Part shown: piece by piece, positions 7,744 through 16,550 of the stretch
Numbering within the stretch: position 1 is the stretch's first letter
Layout: every line of letters begins with the position of its first letter
Assembly (NCBI GenBank): GCA_002422685.1
Contig: DITC01000008.1
Span: 1-61,440 of the forward strand
DNA length: 61,440 bases
Direction: 5' to 3'
From: Thauera sp. UBA6194
GTDB lineage: Bacteria > Pseudomonadota > Gammaproteobacteria > Burkholderiales > Rhodocyclaceae
Translations under genes and position numbers: made by a program
The notes under the pieces: model-generated
The model's database searches: none
Seen by the model: only the letters and a program-made list of their open reading frames with translations
What the model was told of the DNA's origin: nothing

Positions 7744-7776
7744 CCTGCTCTCGCGAAAACCGGGTCCCCACCAAAA

Positions 7777-7839
7777 AGTATAGGCACTGCAGGGCCGTTC
7801 GATCGTCAAGGAAAACGCCTCGACGAATCGTCTTAGAAT
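7777..7839. promoter_or_regulatory. Divergent promoter region TIR gene / torR
   Basis: Minus strand: TATACT at 7782-7777, placing a start about 27 bp before the TIR ATG; a TTGACG lies at 7809-7804 but with a 21-bp spacer. Plus strand: TAGAAT at 7834-7839 ahead of torR, overlapping the ATG at 7838, which favours the torR start at 7868. No good -35 is seen for torR. Confidence 0.4.
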
Positions 7840-7867
7840 GACGCTCCGCCCTCGAAGCGTTTCGCGC

Positions 7868-8632
7868 ATGCAGCCGAGTTCCGACCCCAATACCGCCACC
7901 CTGCTCGTCGTCGACGACGACCTGGTCACCCAGGCGCGCCTGAACGCCTACTTTTCGCAGGAAGGCTATCGCGTGCTGCTCGCGGGCGACGGCGAGGCCT
8001 TCTGGCGCGCCTTCGAGCGCGGCGGCGCCGATCTCGTACTGCTCGACATCAACCTGCCCGGGCAGGATGGCCTGTCGCTGGCGCGCGAGTTGCGGGGGCG
8101 CGCGCCGGGCATCGGCATCATCCTGCTCACCAGCCGCAGCGACGACATCGACAAGATCGTGGGCCTCGAGGTGGGCGCGGACGACTACGTCACCAAGCCC
8201 TTCAACCCGCGCGAGCTGCTGGCACGGGTGAAGAGCCTGCTGCGGCGCACGGCCGGGGCGCGCCCGACCGACGAGGGCGAGGTCTTCCGCTTTGCAGGCT
8301 GGACGCTGGACCTGCCGCGCCGCCGCCTGAGCGCCCCGCACGGCGCCGACGTGGCTCTGACGCGCGGCGAGTTCGAGCTGCTGGCGCTGCTGGTGCGCCA
8401 CCCGGGCGAGGTCATCAACCGCGACCGGCTGTCGCGCGCCGTCAGCGGCCACGACTGGTCGCCGCAGGACCGCACGATCGACGTGCTGGTGCGACGCCTG
8501 CGCGCCAAGCTCGACACCGACGGGCGCACGGATTCGCTGATCACCACCGTGCGTGGCGAAGGCTACCGGCTGGCGGTCGACACCGCATCGGCACGCGGCG
8601 GCGCGCCCGCTCCGGACTCAGGGCGAGACTGA
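7868..8632 (+). CDS. torR: OmpR-family response regulator TorR
   Basis: 254 residues. Receiver domain (about 10-125) with acidic pair in VVDDD, phosphoacceptor Asp60 in LVLLDINLPG, the TSR switch and the Lys of VTKPF; then a winged-helix Trans_Reg_C domain (about 150-240; LTRGEFELLALLVRHPGEV, DVLVRRLRAKL, RGEGYRL). It is named TorR because torS and torT homologues follow directly. It should activate a TMAO/DMSO-type reductase operon after phosphotransfer from TorS. The ATG at 7838 is rejected because it lies in a TAGAAT box. It overlaps torS convergently by 15 bp. Confidence 0.88.
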   Translation: MQPSSDPNTATLLVVDDDLVTQARLNAYFSQEGYRVLLAGDGEAFWRAFERGGADLVLLDINLPGQDGLSLARELRGRAPGIGIILLTSRSDDIDKIVGLEVGADDYVTKPFNPRELLARVKSLLRRTAGARPTDEGEVFRFAGWTLDLPRRRLSAPHGADVALTRGEFELLALLVRHPGEVINRDRLSRAVSGHDWSPQDRTIDVLVRRLRAKLDTDGRTDSLITTVRGEGYRLAVDTASARGGAPAPDSGRD

Positions 8633-11600
8633 GCCGGCGCGCCACGCGTCGAGCGCCTGCAGCGTCCGGGCGTACGCATCGGCCAGCGCCGTCGCGCGTG
8701 CGTCAAGCTCGCCTGCCGCGGCAATCGTGGCGACGTCCTGCTCGAGCATCGCGGCGTCCTCGCCCAGGCGGGTGAGCCCCAGGTTGAAGGCCGCGCCCCG
8801 CAGCTTGTGCGCCAGCAATCTGCACTGCTCCGCATCGCCCGCCGCAGCGGCGGTGCGCAGCGCCTGCACCAGCCCGTCGCCCTGGCTGCGGAACACCGCG
8901 ACGATGCCGTCGAGCACCTCGCGCCCGAGCGCCGCCGCTTCGCCACGCAGGAAGTCGGCATCGACCCACGGGGCGACGGCACCCTCGTCCTTTTCCCCGC
9001 GCGCGTCCGTTCCGTTGCCGCGGTCCGGCAGCTCGACCTCTTGCGTGGCAGCGTCATGCGCGTCCGCGCCCCCGGTCTCGTCCGCACCCCCGATCACCCC
9101 CGCCAGCACGGCGTGCAGGCGCTCGCGCGTGAAGGGCTTGGGCAGGAAGGCGCCGAAGCCGGCCGCGAGCAGGCCGTCGACCTCGGCCCGGGGTAGATGC
9201 GCGGACATCAGCACCGCCGGCATCCGCGCGTACCGGGGCAACGCGCGCAGGCGGGCCAGCAGCTCGCGGCCATCGCCGTCGGGCAGATTCATGTCGATGA
9301 GCGCGGCATCGAAGGCCTGCCCGGCCAGCGCCCGCAGCGCCGACTGGATGTCGCCCACACACAGCGGCCGCTGCCCCAGCCCCTGCAGGAAGCGCTCCAC
9401 CACCATGCGGTTGACCTCGTCGTCCTCCACCACCAGCACCCGGTGCCCGGGGGCGAGCGCGGCCGCTGCAGCGTCGGCAATCGGGGCAACCTGCGCACCC
9501 GCGAGCGCAGGCACCGCCGCGCCCACCGCGGAGGCGGTCGTAAGCGGCAGCTCGAAGCCCACCGTCGTCCCCTGCCCCGGCGCGCTCACCAGCGTGATCT
9601 CGCCCCCCATCGCCCGCACCAGGCGGCGGCACACCGCCAGCCCCAGCCCGGTGCCCGCGTGGTGGCGGCCATGGTCGCGCACCTGCACGAAGGGCTCGAA
9701 GACCTCCGCCTGGCGCGCGGGCTCGATGCCGATGCCCTGATCCTCGACCTCGAAGCGCACGCGTCCTTCCGCCCCGCCGGGGCGCACGCGCACGGTCACC
9801 GCCCCTTCGTCGCTGAACTTGATCGCATTGCCCACCAGGTTGAGCAGGATCTGGCTCAGCTTGCGCCGATCGCCGAGCACCTGTTCGGGCAGCGCCGGCT
9901 CGATGTCCGCCACCAGCGCCAGCCCGCGCGCCGCCGCCCGCGTGCCCTGCACGGCGAACACGTCATTGACCGCATCGCGCAAGCTGAAGGCGAGTGTGTC
10001 CAGATGCACGCCACCGGCCTCGATGCGGGCGAAGTCGAGCATGTCTTCGAGCAGCTCCAGCAGCAGCGTGGCCGCGGCGCGCATCTGCGCCAGATACTGC
10101 GCGCGCTCGGTGGGCGCGGGCGTACCCTCGAGCAGCTCGATCAGACCGAGGATGCCCGCCATCGGCGTGCGCAGTTCGTGACTCACCGTGCCCAGGAAGG
10201 CGGTCTTGGCGTGGTCGGCTTTCTCGGCGGCGACGCGCGCGCTGGCGTGCTCGGCCATCTCGTGGGCAAGCGCGCTGTTGGCCTCGCGCAGTTCGGCGGT
10301 GCGGGCCATCACCTGGCTCTCGAGCGCCTGCTGGTGCTGGCGCAACGCCGCGGCGAGGCGGTCGCGCTCGATCGCGTCGTTGCGAAAGCGCTCGAGCGCG
10401 CGCGACAGCGAGGCCAGCTCGTCGTCACCGGCCGTATCGATATTCACGTCGCGCTGCCCGGCCGCCAGCGCCAGGGTGGCGCGCTCGAGCGCGAGCAGGC
10501 GGCCCAGCGTGTGCCGGCGCAGCACCTGCACGCCCACACCGGCCGTCACCAGCAGCAGCGCCGCCGCGATGATGCCGAAGGCGATCAGGCCCGAGGTGGC
10601 GCTGGCTTCGGCCGCCGTGCCTGCGGCCGCGAGGATGCGGCCGCCGCGGTGGATCAGCTCGCCGGCGAGCGCATCGAGCGCGGTGGTGAGGATGCCCACC
10701 TCGTTCTGCAGGCCCTCGCTGCGGCCACGCAGATCGAGCTCGCTGCTGCGCAGCGCGAACGCGCCCTCCTGGGTGAGCGCAGCGGCGAGCACGCCGTGAA
10801 GGCGCTCGCCCTGCGTGCGCACGACCGGGTCGGGGATGTCGCGCAGGCGGCGCGCCAGCACCACCAGCTCGCGCTCGAACTCGGCACGCGCGGCGGCGAG
10901 GCGCTCGGGCGAGTCGACCTCGTCGAGCCGTTCGCTCAGGAAGGCCAGCGCGTGCACGGTGAGGGTGAGCTCGTGCATGCGCTCGAGCGTGTCGAGATCG
11001 AGGTCGAGCAGCCGGTCACGCGCCGCGGCGCGGTCCTGCGCGGCGAGGCCCGCGCCGGGCAAGTCGTGGGCCTCGGACTGGAACAGGCCGGTGAGCGTGG
11101 TCACCAGCAGCGCGGTGGCGTTCTCGGTGTGCATGCGCGCGAGGTCGTCGAGCGCGTCGATGGCCTCGCGCAGGCTGCCGGCCACACGCTCGCGCGCCGA
11201 GCGCAGCGCGAGCCGCGCGCCGATGGTGTCACCCATCGCGTCGAGCCGCACCGACAAGGCCTCGCCGGTAGCCTGCAGGCGCGCGCGCAGCTCGGGCTCG
11301 ACATGGGGCGACTCGAGCGCGGCGAGGCGTTCGCGGATGCGCCCCGATTCGGACTCGAGCACCGCGCGCAGCTCCTGCAGCTCGGCGATCGAATCGACCC
11401 GCGCCAGCCGCGGCGCCAGCGCCGCCAGGCGGGCGTTGCCGCGCACCACCTCGTGCAGCGCATCGGCCGCGGGCAAGGTCTCGCGCACGATAGCCTGCTG
11501 GCTGCCCACCACGCGCTGAAAGCTGAACCAGCCGACCACCGCCACCAGCACCGTGGCCAGCGCGCCGAGGAACAGCGCCAGCATCAGGCGCTCGCGCAGG

Positions 11601-11644
11601 CCGAAGCGGCGGCGCTCGGGTTTCACGTAAGATTGGGCGCTCAT
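8618..11644 (-). CDS. torS: Hybrid sensor histidine kinase TorS
   Basis: 1008 residues: transmembrane helix at about 20-42, a helical periplasmic sensor (43-350), second transmembrane helix (about 351-375), HAMP (375-430), coiled coil, HisKA with FLGTVSHELRTPMAGILG (His489), HATPase with N box NLVGNAIKF and G boxes EDQGIGI and GTGLGLA, a receiver domain with ALIDMNLPDGDG (Asp784), and a C-terminal Hpt with LLAHKLRGAAFNLG (His946). This is the full His-Asp-His relay of TorS/ArcB-type kinases ending at TorR. The TorS call rests on the architecture plus torR and torT on either side. TorT would sit on its periplasmic domain. The start is 51 bp from the divergent torT start. Confidence 0.9.
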   Translation of the reverse strand: MSAQSYVKPERRRFGLRERLMLALFLGALATVLVAVVGWFSFQRVVGSQQAIVRETLPAADALHEVVRGNARLAALAPRLARVDSIAELQELRAVLESESGRIRERLAALESPHVEPELRARLQATGEALSVRLDAMGDTIGARLALRSARERVAGSLREAIDALDDLARMHTENATALLVTTLTGLFQSEAHDLPGAGLAAQDRAAARDRLLDLDLDTLERMHELTLTVHALAFLSERLDEVDSPERLAAARAEFERELVVLARRLRDIPDPVVRTQGERLHGVLAAALTQEGAFALRSSELDLRGRSEGLQNEVGILTTALDALAGELIHRGGRILAAAGTAAEASATSGLIAFGIIAAALLLVTAGVGVQVLRRHTLGRLLALERATLALAAGQRDVNIDTAGDDELASLSRALERFRNDAIERDRLAAALRQHQQALESQVMARTAELREANSALAHEMAEHASARVAAEKADHAKTAFLGTVSHELRTPMAGILGLIELLEGTPAPTERAQYLAQMRAAATLLLELLEDMLDFARIEAGGVHLDTLAFSLRDAVNDVFAVQGTRAAARGLALVADIEPALPEQVLGDRRKLSQILLNLVGNAIKFSDEGAVTVRVRPGGAEGRVRFEVEDQGIGIEPARQAEVFEPFVQVRDHGRHHAGTGLGLAVCRRLVRAMGGEITLVSAPGQGTTVGFELPLTTASAVGAAVPALAGAQVAPIADAAAAALAPGHRVLVVEDDEVNRMVVERFLQGLGQRPLCVGDIQSALRALAGQAFDAALIDMNLPDGDGRELLARLRALPRYARMPAVLMSAHLPRAEVDGLLAAGFGAFLPKPFTRERLHAVLAGVIGGADETGGADAHDAATQEVELPDRGNGTDARGEKDEGAVAPWVDADFLRGEAAALGREVLDGIVAVFRSQGDGLVQALRTAAAAGDAEQCRLLAHKLRGAAFNLGLTRLGEDAAMLEQDVATIAAAGELDARATALADAYARTLQALDAWRAGSVSP

Positions 11645-11695
11645 GATTCATGGGCGGCAGGCCACCAGGCCCGGCACACCGCAGACAGGGGAAAA

Positions 11696-12820
11696 ATGGC
11701 TTCATCTTACCGGCGGCGCGGCGCGAACACCGCACGACTGATCGTGCGCACGCTGCTCGCCGCACTCGCGCTCGGCGCCTCGACCACGCATGCAGCCGAC
11801 GCCGGCCCGCCCTGGCCGGTGGTGCGCTGGCACGGCGACGCCCCGGCGGTGGATGCCCCCGGCCGCGCTGCCCCGGCCCTGCCCGCCTCCGCCCCCTCTC
11901 AGCCGTGGCAGCTGTGCGCCGTCTATCCGCACCTCAAGGACAGCTACTGGCTGGCGATCAACTTCGGCATGGTCGAAGAGGCACGCGCACTCGGCGTCGG
12001 CCTGCGCGTGCTCGAGGCCGGCGGCTACGAGAACCTCGCCCGCCAGCGCGAACGCGTCACCGCCTGCACCACCGACGCCGGCGTCGACGCCCTGCTCGTG
12101 GGCACGGTCAGCTTCGCCGGGCTCAACGACCTGCTCGCACCCTACCGCGCCCTTCACCCGGTGATCGGCGCGGTCAACGACATCGACGCCGCCGTGGTGA
12201 GCGGCAAGGTCGGCGTGCCCTGGTACCAGCTCGGCTGGAAGATCGGCCGCTGGCTCGCCGAGCGCCACCCCGCCGGCGGCGTGCCGGCGAACATCGCCTG
12301 GCTGCCCGGGCCGCAGGACGCGGACTGGGTGCGCATCCTGGACCGCGGTTTCCACGCGGGGCTGGCCGACAGCGCGGTGCGCATCGCCACCGTGCGGCAC
12401 GGCGACACCGGCCGCTCGATCCAGCGCCAGCTCGTCGAGGAAGTGCTCGACACTCACCCGGCGCTCGACTACCTGGTGGGCAACGCGCCCATGGCCGAGG
12501 CGGCGATCGCCGAGCTGCGCCGCCGCCGGCTCTCGGACCGGCTGGGCATTGTCGCCTCCTACGTCACCCCCGGTGTCTACAGCGGCATGCTGCGCGGCCG
12601 CATCCTCGCCTCGGTGACGGATTTTCCGGTGCTGCAGGGGCGCATGGCGGTGCGCCAGGGCGTGCGTGCGCTCGAAGGCGCGGCCATCGAGCCCCACCTC
12701 GGCCCCAGCGTCGAGCTGGTCGAGCCGGCCACGCTCGGCCGCTACCCCATGGAGTGGATGCTGCCGCCGGCCGGCTTCGTGCCCGCCTACGCGGTGACGC
12801 CGGCGAAGGCGGCCAAATGA
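11696..12820 (+). CDS. torT: Periplasmic TMAO-sensing protein TorT
   Basis: 374 residues. The first about 34 form a signal peptide (basic MASSYRRRGANTARL, hydrophobic VRTLLAALALGAS, cleavage after THAADA or thereabouts). The remainder is a periplasmic sugar-binding-like fold: WQLCAVYPHLKDSYW, NFGMVEEARALGV, VDALLVGTVSF, PVIGAVNDID, IAWLPGPQDADW, YLVGNAPMAEAA. This matches TorT, which binds TMAO and presents it to TorS. The start ATG follows AGGGGA. torT is divergent from torS and not followed by a reductase gene: an MFS gene begins 112 bp later. Confidence 0.88.
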   Translation: MASSYRRRGANTARLIVRTLLAALALGASTTHAADAGPPWPVVRWHGDAPAVDAPGRAAPALPASAPSQPWQLCAVYPHLKDSYWLAINFGMVEEARALGVGLRVLEAGGYENLARQRERVTACTTDAGVDALLVGTVSFAGLNDLLAPYRALHPVIGAVNDIDAAVVSGKVGVPWYQLGWKIGRWLAERHPAGGVPANIAWLPGPQDADWVRILDRGFHAGLADSAVRIATVRHGDTGRSIQRQLVEEVLDTHPALDYLVGNAPMAEAAIAELRRRRLSDRLGIVASYVTPGVYSGMLRGRILASVTDFPVLQGRMAVRQGVRALEGAAIEPHLGPSVELVEPATLGRYPMEWMLPPAGFVPAYAVTPAKAAK

Positions 12821-12932
12821 GGCGCGCATAGCGTGAAATCCGGGGTGCCGCGCCGCGCCCTTCCGCGCTAACCTGCGCCGCTTGCGCTCGCGTGCTTCAT
12901 TCGCGCCACTCGCTCCACTCCAGCCCCCGCCC

Positions 12933-14171
12933 ATGGCCTCGCTCCCGACCGACGACACGCCCCCCCGCCCGCCCTCGCAGCTCGAGGCCGGCACGCCCGA
13001 GTACAAGCGCGCCAACCTCGCGATGTTCCTCGGCGGCTTCGCCACCTTCGCCATGGTCTACAGCACGCAGCCGCTGCTGCCGCTGCTGGCGAACGACTTC
13101 GGCGTGAGCGCGGCGAGCGCGAGTCTGACCGTGTCGGCCACCGCCGCGGGCCTGGCGCTGATGCTGATCCCGGGCAGCGTGCTCGCCGACCGCATCGGCC
13201 GCCAGCAGGTGATGAAGATCTCGCTCGCGATCGCCGCGGTGCTCGCGCTGGCGACCGCGGTGGTGCCCGACTTCACCGCCCTGCTCGTGCTGCGCGCGCT
13301 GCTCGGCGCGGTGCTGGCCGGGCTGCCCGCGGCGGCCATGGCCTATATCGGCGAAGAGGTCGCGGTGAGCGCACAGGCGCGCGCGATGGGGCTCTACATT
13401 GCCGGCAACGCGCTCGGCGGCATGAGCGGACGCTTCGTCTCGGCGCTGCTCACCGACTGGAGCTCGTGGCGCTGGGCGCTGGGGGTGATCGGCGTGCTGG
13501 GGCTGGTGTCGGCGATCGTGTTCTGGCGGCGCCTGCCGGCGTCGCGCCATTTCACCCCACGCGCGGCCACGCCGGCGCGCATCTTCCGTGACACCGTGGC
13601 CATCTACCGCGACCCCGGGCTGCCGCTGCTGTTCCTGATCGCCTTCCTCGCCATGGGCGCCTTCGTCGGGCTGTACAACTTCCTCGGCTTCCGTCTGCAG
13701 GCCGCGCCCTACGAACTGGGCCAGAGCGCGATCGGCGCGATCTTCCTGCTCTATCTGGTCGGCACCTGGGCCTCGGCGCTCAGCGGCCGGCTGGCCGAGC
13801 GCCAGGGGCGGCGCAAGGTGCTGTGGATGATGGTGACGGTCATGGGCGCCGGCCTGGCGCTCACGCTCGCCGCGCCGCTGGGGGTGATCATCGCCGGCGT
13901 GGGGGTGTTCACCTTCGGCTTCTTCGCCGCGCATGCGCTGGCGAGCGGCTGGGTGGGGCGGCGCGCGGGCGAGCGCCGCGCGCTGGCCTCGGCGCTGTAC
14001 CTGACGAGCTATTACTTCGGCGCCTCGGTCATCGGCACCGTGGCGGGCACGGCCTGGGCGGCATGGCACTGGCCAGGGCTGGCCGCGCTGCTGGGCGCCT
14101 GCCTGCTCGCCACGCTCGCCGTGGCGCTGCTGCTGCGCCGCCTGCCACCGCCCGCCGGCGCCCGGGGCTGA
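12933..14171 (+). CDS. MFS transporter, YnfM-like
   Basis: 412 residues with about 12 hydrophobic helices. The MFS loop 2-3 signature is seen as GSVLADRIGRQQVM and its second-half counterpart as SGRLAERQGRRKV. The string MFLGGFATFAMVYSTQPLLP at the first helix is typical of the YnfM/drug-efflux subgroup, so a drug or sugar exporter is likely, but the substrate cannot be told. The ATG at 12933 is preferred over the TTG at 12882, which only adds a Pro-rich stretch. It may be co-transcribed with torT. It converges on the ABC operon with a 31-bp gap. Confidence 0.85.
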   Translation: MASLPTDDTPPRPPSQLEAGTPEYKRANLAMFLGGFATFAMVYSTQPLLPLLANDFGVSAASASLTVSATAAGLALMLIPGSVLADRIGRQQVMKISLAIAAVLALATAVVPDFTALLVLRALLGAVLAGLPAAAMAYIGEEVAVSAQARAMGLYIAGNALGGMSGRFVSALLTDWSSWRWALGVIGVLGLVSAIVFWRRLPASRHFTPRAATPARIFRDTVAIYRDPGLPLLFLIAFLAMGAFVGLYNFLGFRLQAAPYELGQSAIGAIFLLYLVGTWASALSGRLAERQGRRKVLWMMVTVMGAGLALTLAAPLGVIIAGVGVFTFGFFAAHALASGWVGRRAGERRALASALYLTSYYFGASVIGTVAGTAWAAWHWPGLAALLGACLLATLAVALLLRRLPPPAGARG

Positions 14172-14202
14172 GGCCTTGCGCAGGGGCCCGACGTGGCAGG
14201 CC

Positions 14203-14967
14203 TTACTTGAGGTTGCCCGAGAGGAACTGGCGCAGGCGCTCGCTCTTCGGGTTGGCGAACACCTCGGCCGGCACGCCGCTCTCCTCGGCCAGGCCCTGGT
14301 GCAGGAACATCACCTTGTTCGACACCTCGCGCGCGAAACCCATCTCGTGCGTCACCACCACCATGGTGCGCCCCTCCTCGGCCAGGCCGCGCATCACCTT
14401 GAGCACCTCGCCCACCAGCTCGGGGTCGAGCGCCGAGGTGGGCTCGTCGAACAGCAGCACCGCGGGCTCCATCGCCAGCGCGCGCGCGATCGCCACGCGC
14501 TGCTGCTGGCCGCCGGACATGTGCGCCGGGTAGCTGTCCTTGAAGCGGCTGATACCCACCTTGTCGAGGTAGGCCATCGCGCGCTCGAGCGCCTCCTTGC
14601 GCGGCAGGCCGAGCACATGGATGGGCGCCTCGATCACGTTCTCGAGCACGGTCATGTGCGCCCACAGGTTGAAGTGCTGGAACACCATCGCCAGCCGCGT
14701 GCGCAGGCGCTGCAGCTGCTTGGCGTCGGCCACCTTGAGGTGGCCGTCCTTGCCGCGCACGAGACGGATCTCTTCGCCCGACACGGTGATGCGCCCGGCG
14801 TCGGGCTGCTCGAGGAAGTTGATGCAGCGCAGAAAGGTGCTCTTGCCCGAGCCGGACGAGCCGATGATGCTGATGACGTCGCCGGCCTCGGCCGACAGCG
14901 ACACGCCCTTGAGCACCTCGTGGTCGCCATAGCGCTTGTGCAGGTCTTCGACGATAAGCTGGGTCAT
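14203..14967 (-). CDS. hisP: Basic amino acid ABC transporter ATP-binding protein, HisP-like
   Basis: 254 residues, full ABC ATPase: Walker A GSSGSGKST, Q-loop FQHFNLWAHMTV, signature MSGGQQQR, Walker B AVLLFDEPTSALD and switch VVVTHEM. The inserted VRGKDGHLKVADAKQLQRLR stretch between Walker A and Q-loop is characteristic of the HisP/ArgT branch. It is last in the minus-strand order binding protein, HisQ-like, HisM-like, HisP-like, 24 bp after the permease gene. It powers import across the inner membrane. Confidence 0.9.
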   Translation of the reverse strand: MTQLIVEDLHKRYGDHEVLKGVSLSAEAGDVISIIGSSGSGKSTFLRCINFLEQPDAGRITVSGEEIRLVRGKDGHLKVADAKQLQRLRTRLAMVFQHFNLWAHMTVLENVIEAPIHVLGLPRKEALERAMAYLDKVGISRFKDSYPAHMSGGQQQRVAIARALAMEPAVLLFDEPTSALDPELVGEVLKVMRGLAEEGRTMVVVTHEMGFAREVSNKVMFLHQGLAEESGVPAEVFANPKSERLRQFLSGNLK

Positions 14968-14991
14968 GAAGGGGGATTCCTGGATGCGGGC

Positions 14992-15717
14992 TCAGGCCGT
15001 TCTGGGGGCGGGCTTGCGCGGTTGCAGGTGGGCGAGCCAGCGCCGCTCGGCCAGCCGGAACAGGCCGACGAGCGCGAAGGTGATGCACAGGTAAATCAGG
15101 CCCGCGAAGATGAAGGCCTCGAACGGTGCGAAGAAGGTCGAATACGCGTTGCGCGCCGCGCCGGTGAGGTCGACGAGCGTGACGGTGGACGCGATCGCCG
15201 TGCCATGCAGCATGAAGATGACCTCGTTGCTGTAGGCCGGCATCGCGCGCCGCAGCGCACCCGGCAGCAGGATGCGGCGCAGCATGGTGAAGCGCGTCAT
15301 GCCGCAGGCGCGCGCGGCCTCGACCTCGCCGTGCGGCACCGAACGCAGCGCGCCGGCGATGATCTCGGTGGTGTAGGCACCGGTGTTGAGCGCGAAGGTG
15401 ACGAGCGCGCAGCCGTAAGGGTCGCGGAAGATCAGCCAGAACGGGTTGCCCGCCTCCCACTGCGCACGCACCCACTCGAACTGCCCGAGGCCGTAATACA
15501 CCAGCAGCAGCCGCACCAGCATCGGCGTGCCGCGAAAGAAATAGCTGTAGGCCCACACCGGCCCCGACACCCAGGGCGACGCCGACACGCGCGCCACGGC
15601 GAGCGGAATCGCGATGCACATGCCCACCACCAGCGCCAGCACGGTGAGCTTCGCGGTCATCCACAGCCCGGCCGCGTATTGCGGCCAGCTCTCGGTGAAC
15701 AAGCCCCACTCGATCAT
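14992..15717 (-). CDS. hisM: Basic amino acid ABC transporter permease, HisM-like
   Basis: 241 residues, polar amino acid permease of the HisM type. About five membrane helices; the ATPase-contact EAA loop is EVEAARACGMTRFTMLRRIL. The N-terminus MIEWGLFTESWPQYAAGLWM and YSYFFRGTPMLVRLLLVYYG are typical of the family. The ATG overlaps the stop of the HisQ-like gene (ATGA), so the two permeases are translationally coupled and probably form a heterodimer. The frame continues open upstream to 16530, but that only reads antisense-type sequence through hisQ. Confidence 0.9.
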   Translation of the reverse strand: MIEWGLFTESWPQYAAGLWMTAKLTVLALVVGMCIAIPLAVARVSASPWVSGPVWAYSYFFRGTPMLVRLLLVYYGLGQFEWVRAQWEAGNPFWLIFRDPYGCALVTFALNTGAYTTEIIAGALRSVPHGEVEAARACGMTRFTMLRRILLPGALRRAMPAYSNEVIFMLHGTAIASTVTLVDLTGAARNAYSTFFAPFEAFIFAGLIYLCITFALVGLFRLAERRWLAHLQPRKPAPRTA

Positions 15718-16400
15718 GCTGCGGCCCTCCGCACGCCCACCGAGTAGCGCCGCTCGAGCCAGCGGAACGCCAGCCCGGACACCGCCGTCATGGCCAGGTA
15801 GAACACGCACACCACCATGTAGAACAGGAAGGGCTGATGCGTGGTGCGCCCCGCCTGGTCGGCCAGCCAGGTAATGTCGGTGAGGCCGATGATGGACACC
15901 AGCGCCGTGCTCTTCTGCATCACCTGCCAGTTGTTGCCCAGCCCGGGCAGCGCGTGGCGCAGCATCTGCGGAAACAGGATGCGGCTGAACACCTGCCAGC
16001 GGCTCATGCCGTAGGCGCGGCCGGCTTCGAGCTGCCCGGCCGGCACGGCGAGGAAGGCACCGCGGAAGGTCTCGGTGAAGTAGGCCCCGAAGATGAAGCC
16101 GAGCGTGACGATACCGGCGACGAAGGGGTTGACGTCGACATAGTCCATGCCGAGCGCGTCGGTGATCATGTTGATGCCGACCTGCCCGCCGTAGAAGACC
16201 AGCAGCATCATCACCAGGTCGGGGATGCCGCGCACGATCGTGGTGTAGGCCGCCGCCGGCAGGCGCAGCAGCGGAAGCGGCGACAGGCGGGACGAGGCCC
16301 CGAGCAGGCCGAGCACGAGCGCCAGCAGCAGCGAGAAGATCGCGATGCGCAAGGTGACCCAGGCACCGTCCAGCAGGGAGGGTAGATAGCCGTAAAGCAT
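15714..16400 (-). CDS. hisQ: Basic amino acid ABC transporter permease, HisQ-like
   Basis: 228 residues, partner permease: MLYGYLPSLLDGAWVTLRIA start, YTTIVRGIPDLVMMLLVFYG, EAA loop LEAGRAYGMSRWQVFSRIL. It lies 150 bp downstream of the binding-protein gene and overlaps hisM by 4 bp. The gap from the binding-protein gene (16401-16550) is GC-rich with self-complementary stretches and may hold a stem-loop that lowers expression of the membrane parts relative to the binding protein, as is common in such operons; that is inference. Confidence 0.9.
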   Translation of the reverse strand: MLYGYLPSLLDGAWVTLRIAIFSLLLALVLGLLGASSRLSPLPLLRLPAAAYTTIVRGIPDLVMMLLVFYGGQVGINMITDALGMDYVDVNPFVAGIVTLGFIFGAYFTETFRGAFLAVPAGQLEAGRAYGMSRWQVFSRILFPQMLRHALPGLGNNWQVMQKSTALVSIIGLTDITWLADQAGRTTHQPFLFYMVVCVFYLAMTAVSGLAFRWLERRYSVGVRRAAA

Positions 16401-16550
16401 CGTCAGGCCCGCAGCGCCCCGGCCCTATGACCGCATCTGCAAAAAGGGGCGAAAAGGTGAGGCAGTAAAAATTCGACAGGGCGACCCGCAGGCCGCCCGG
16501 TCGGGAACATGCTCCCGGGCGATGGCGCACGCGCCACCGCCGCAGCGGGC

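Noticed and set aside
7744..7929. 62-residue N-terminal extension of the TIR protein
   Set aside because: It spans the divergent promoter region and overlaps torR; TIR homology begins at MSYDAFISYSH.
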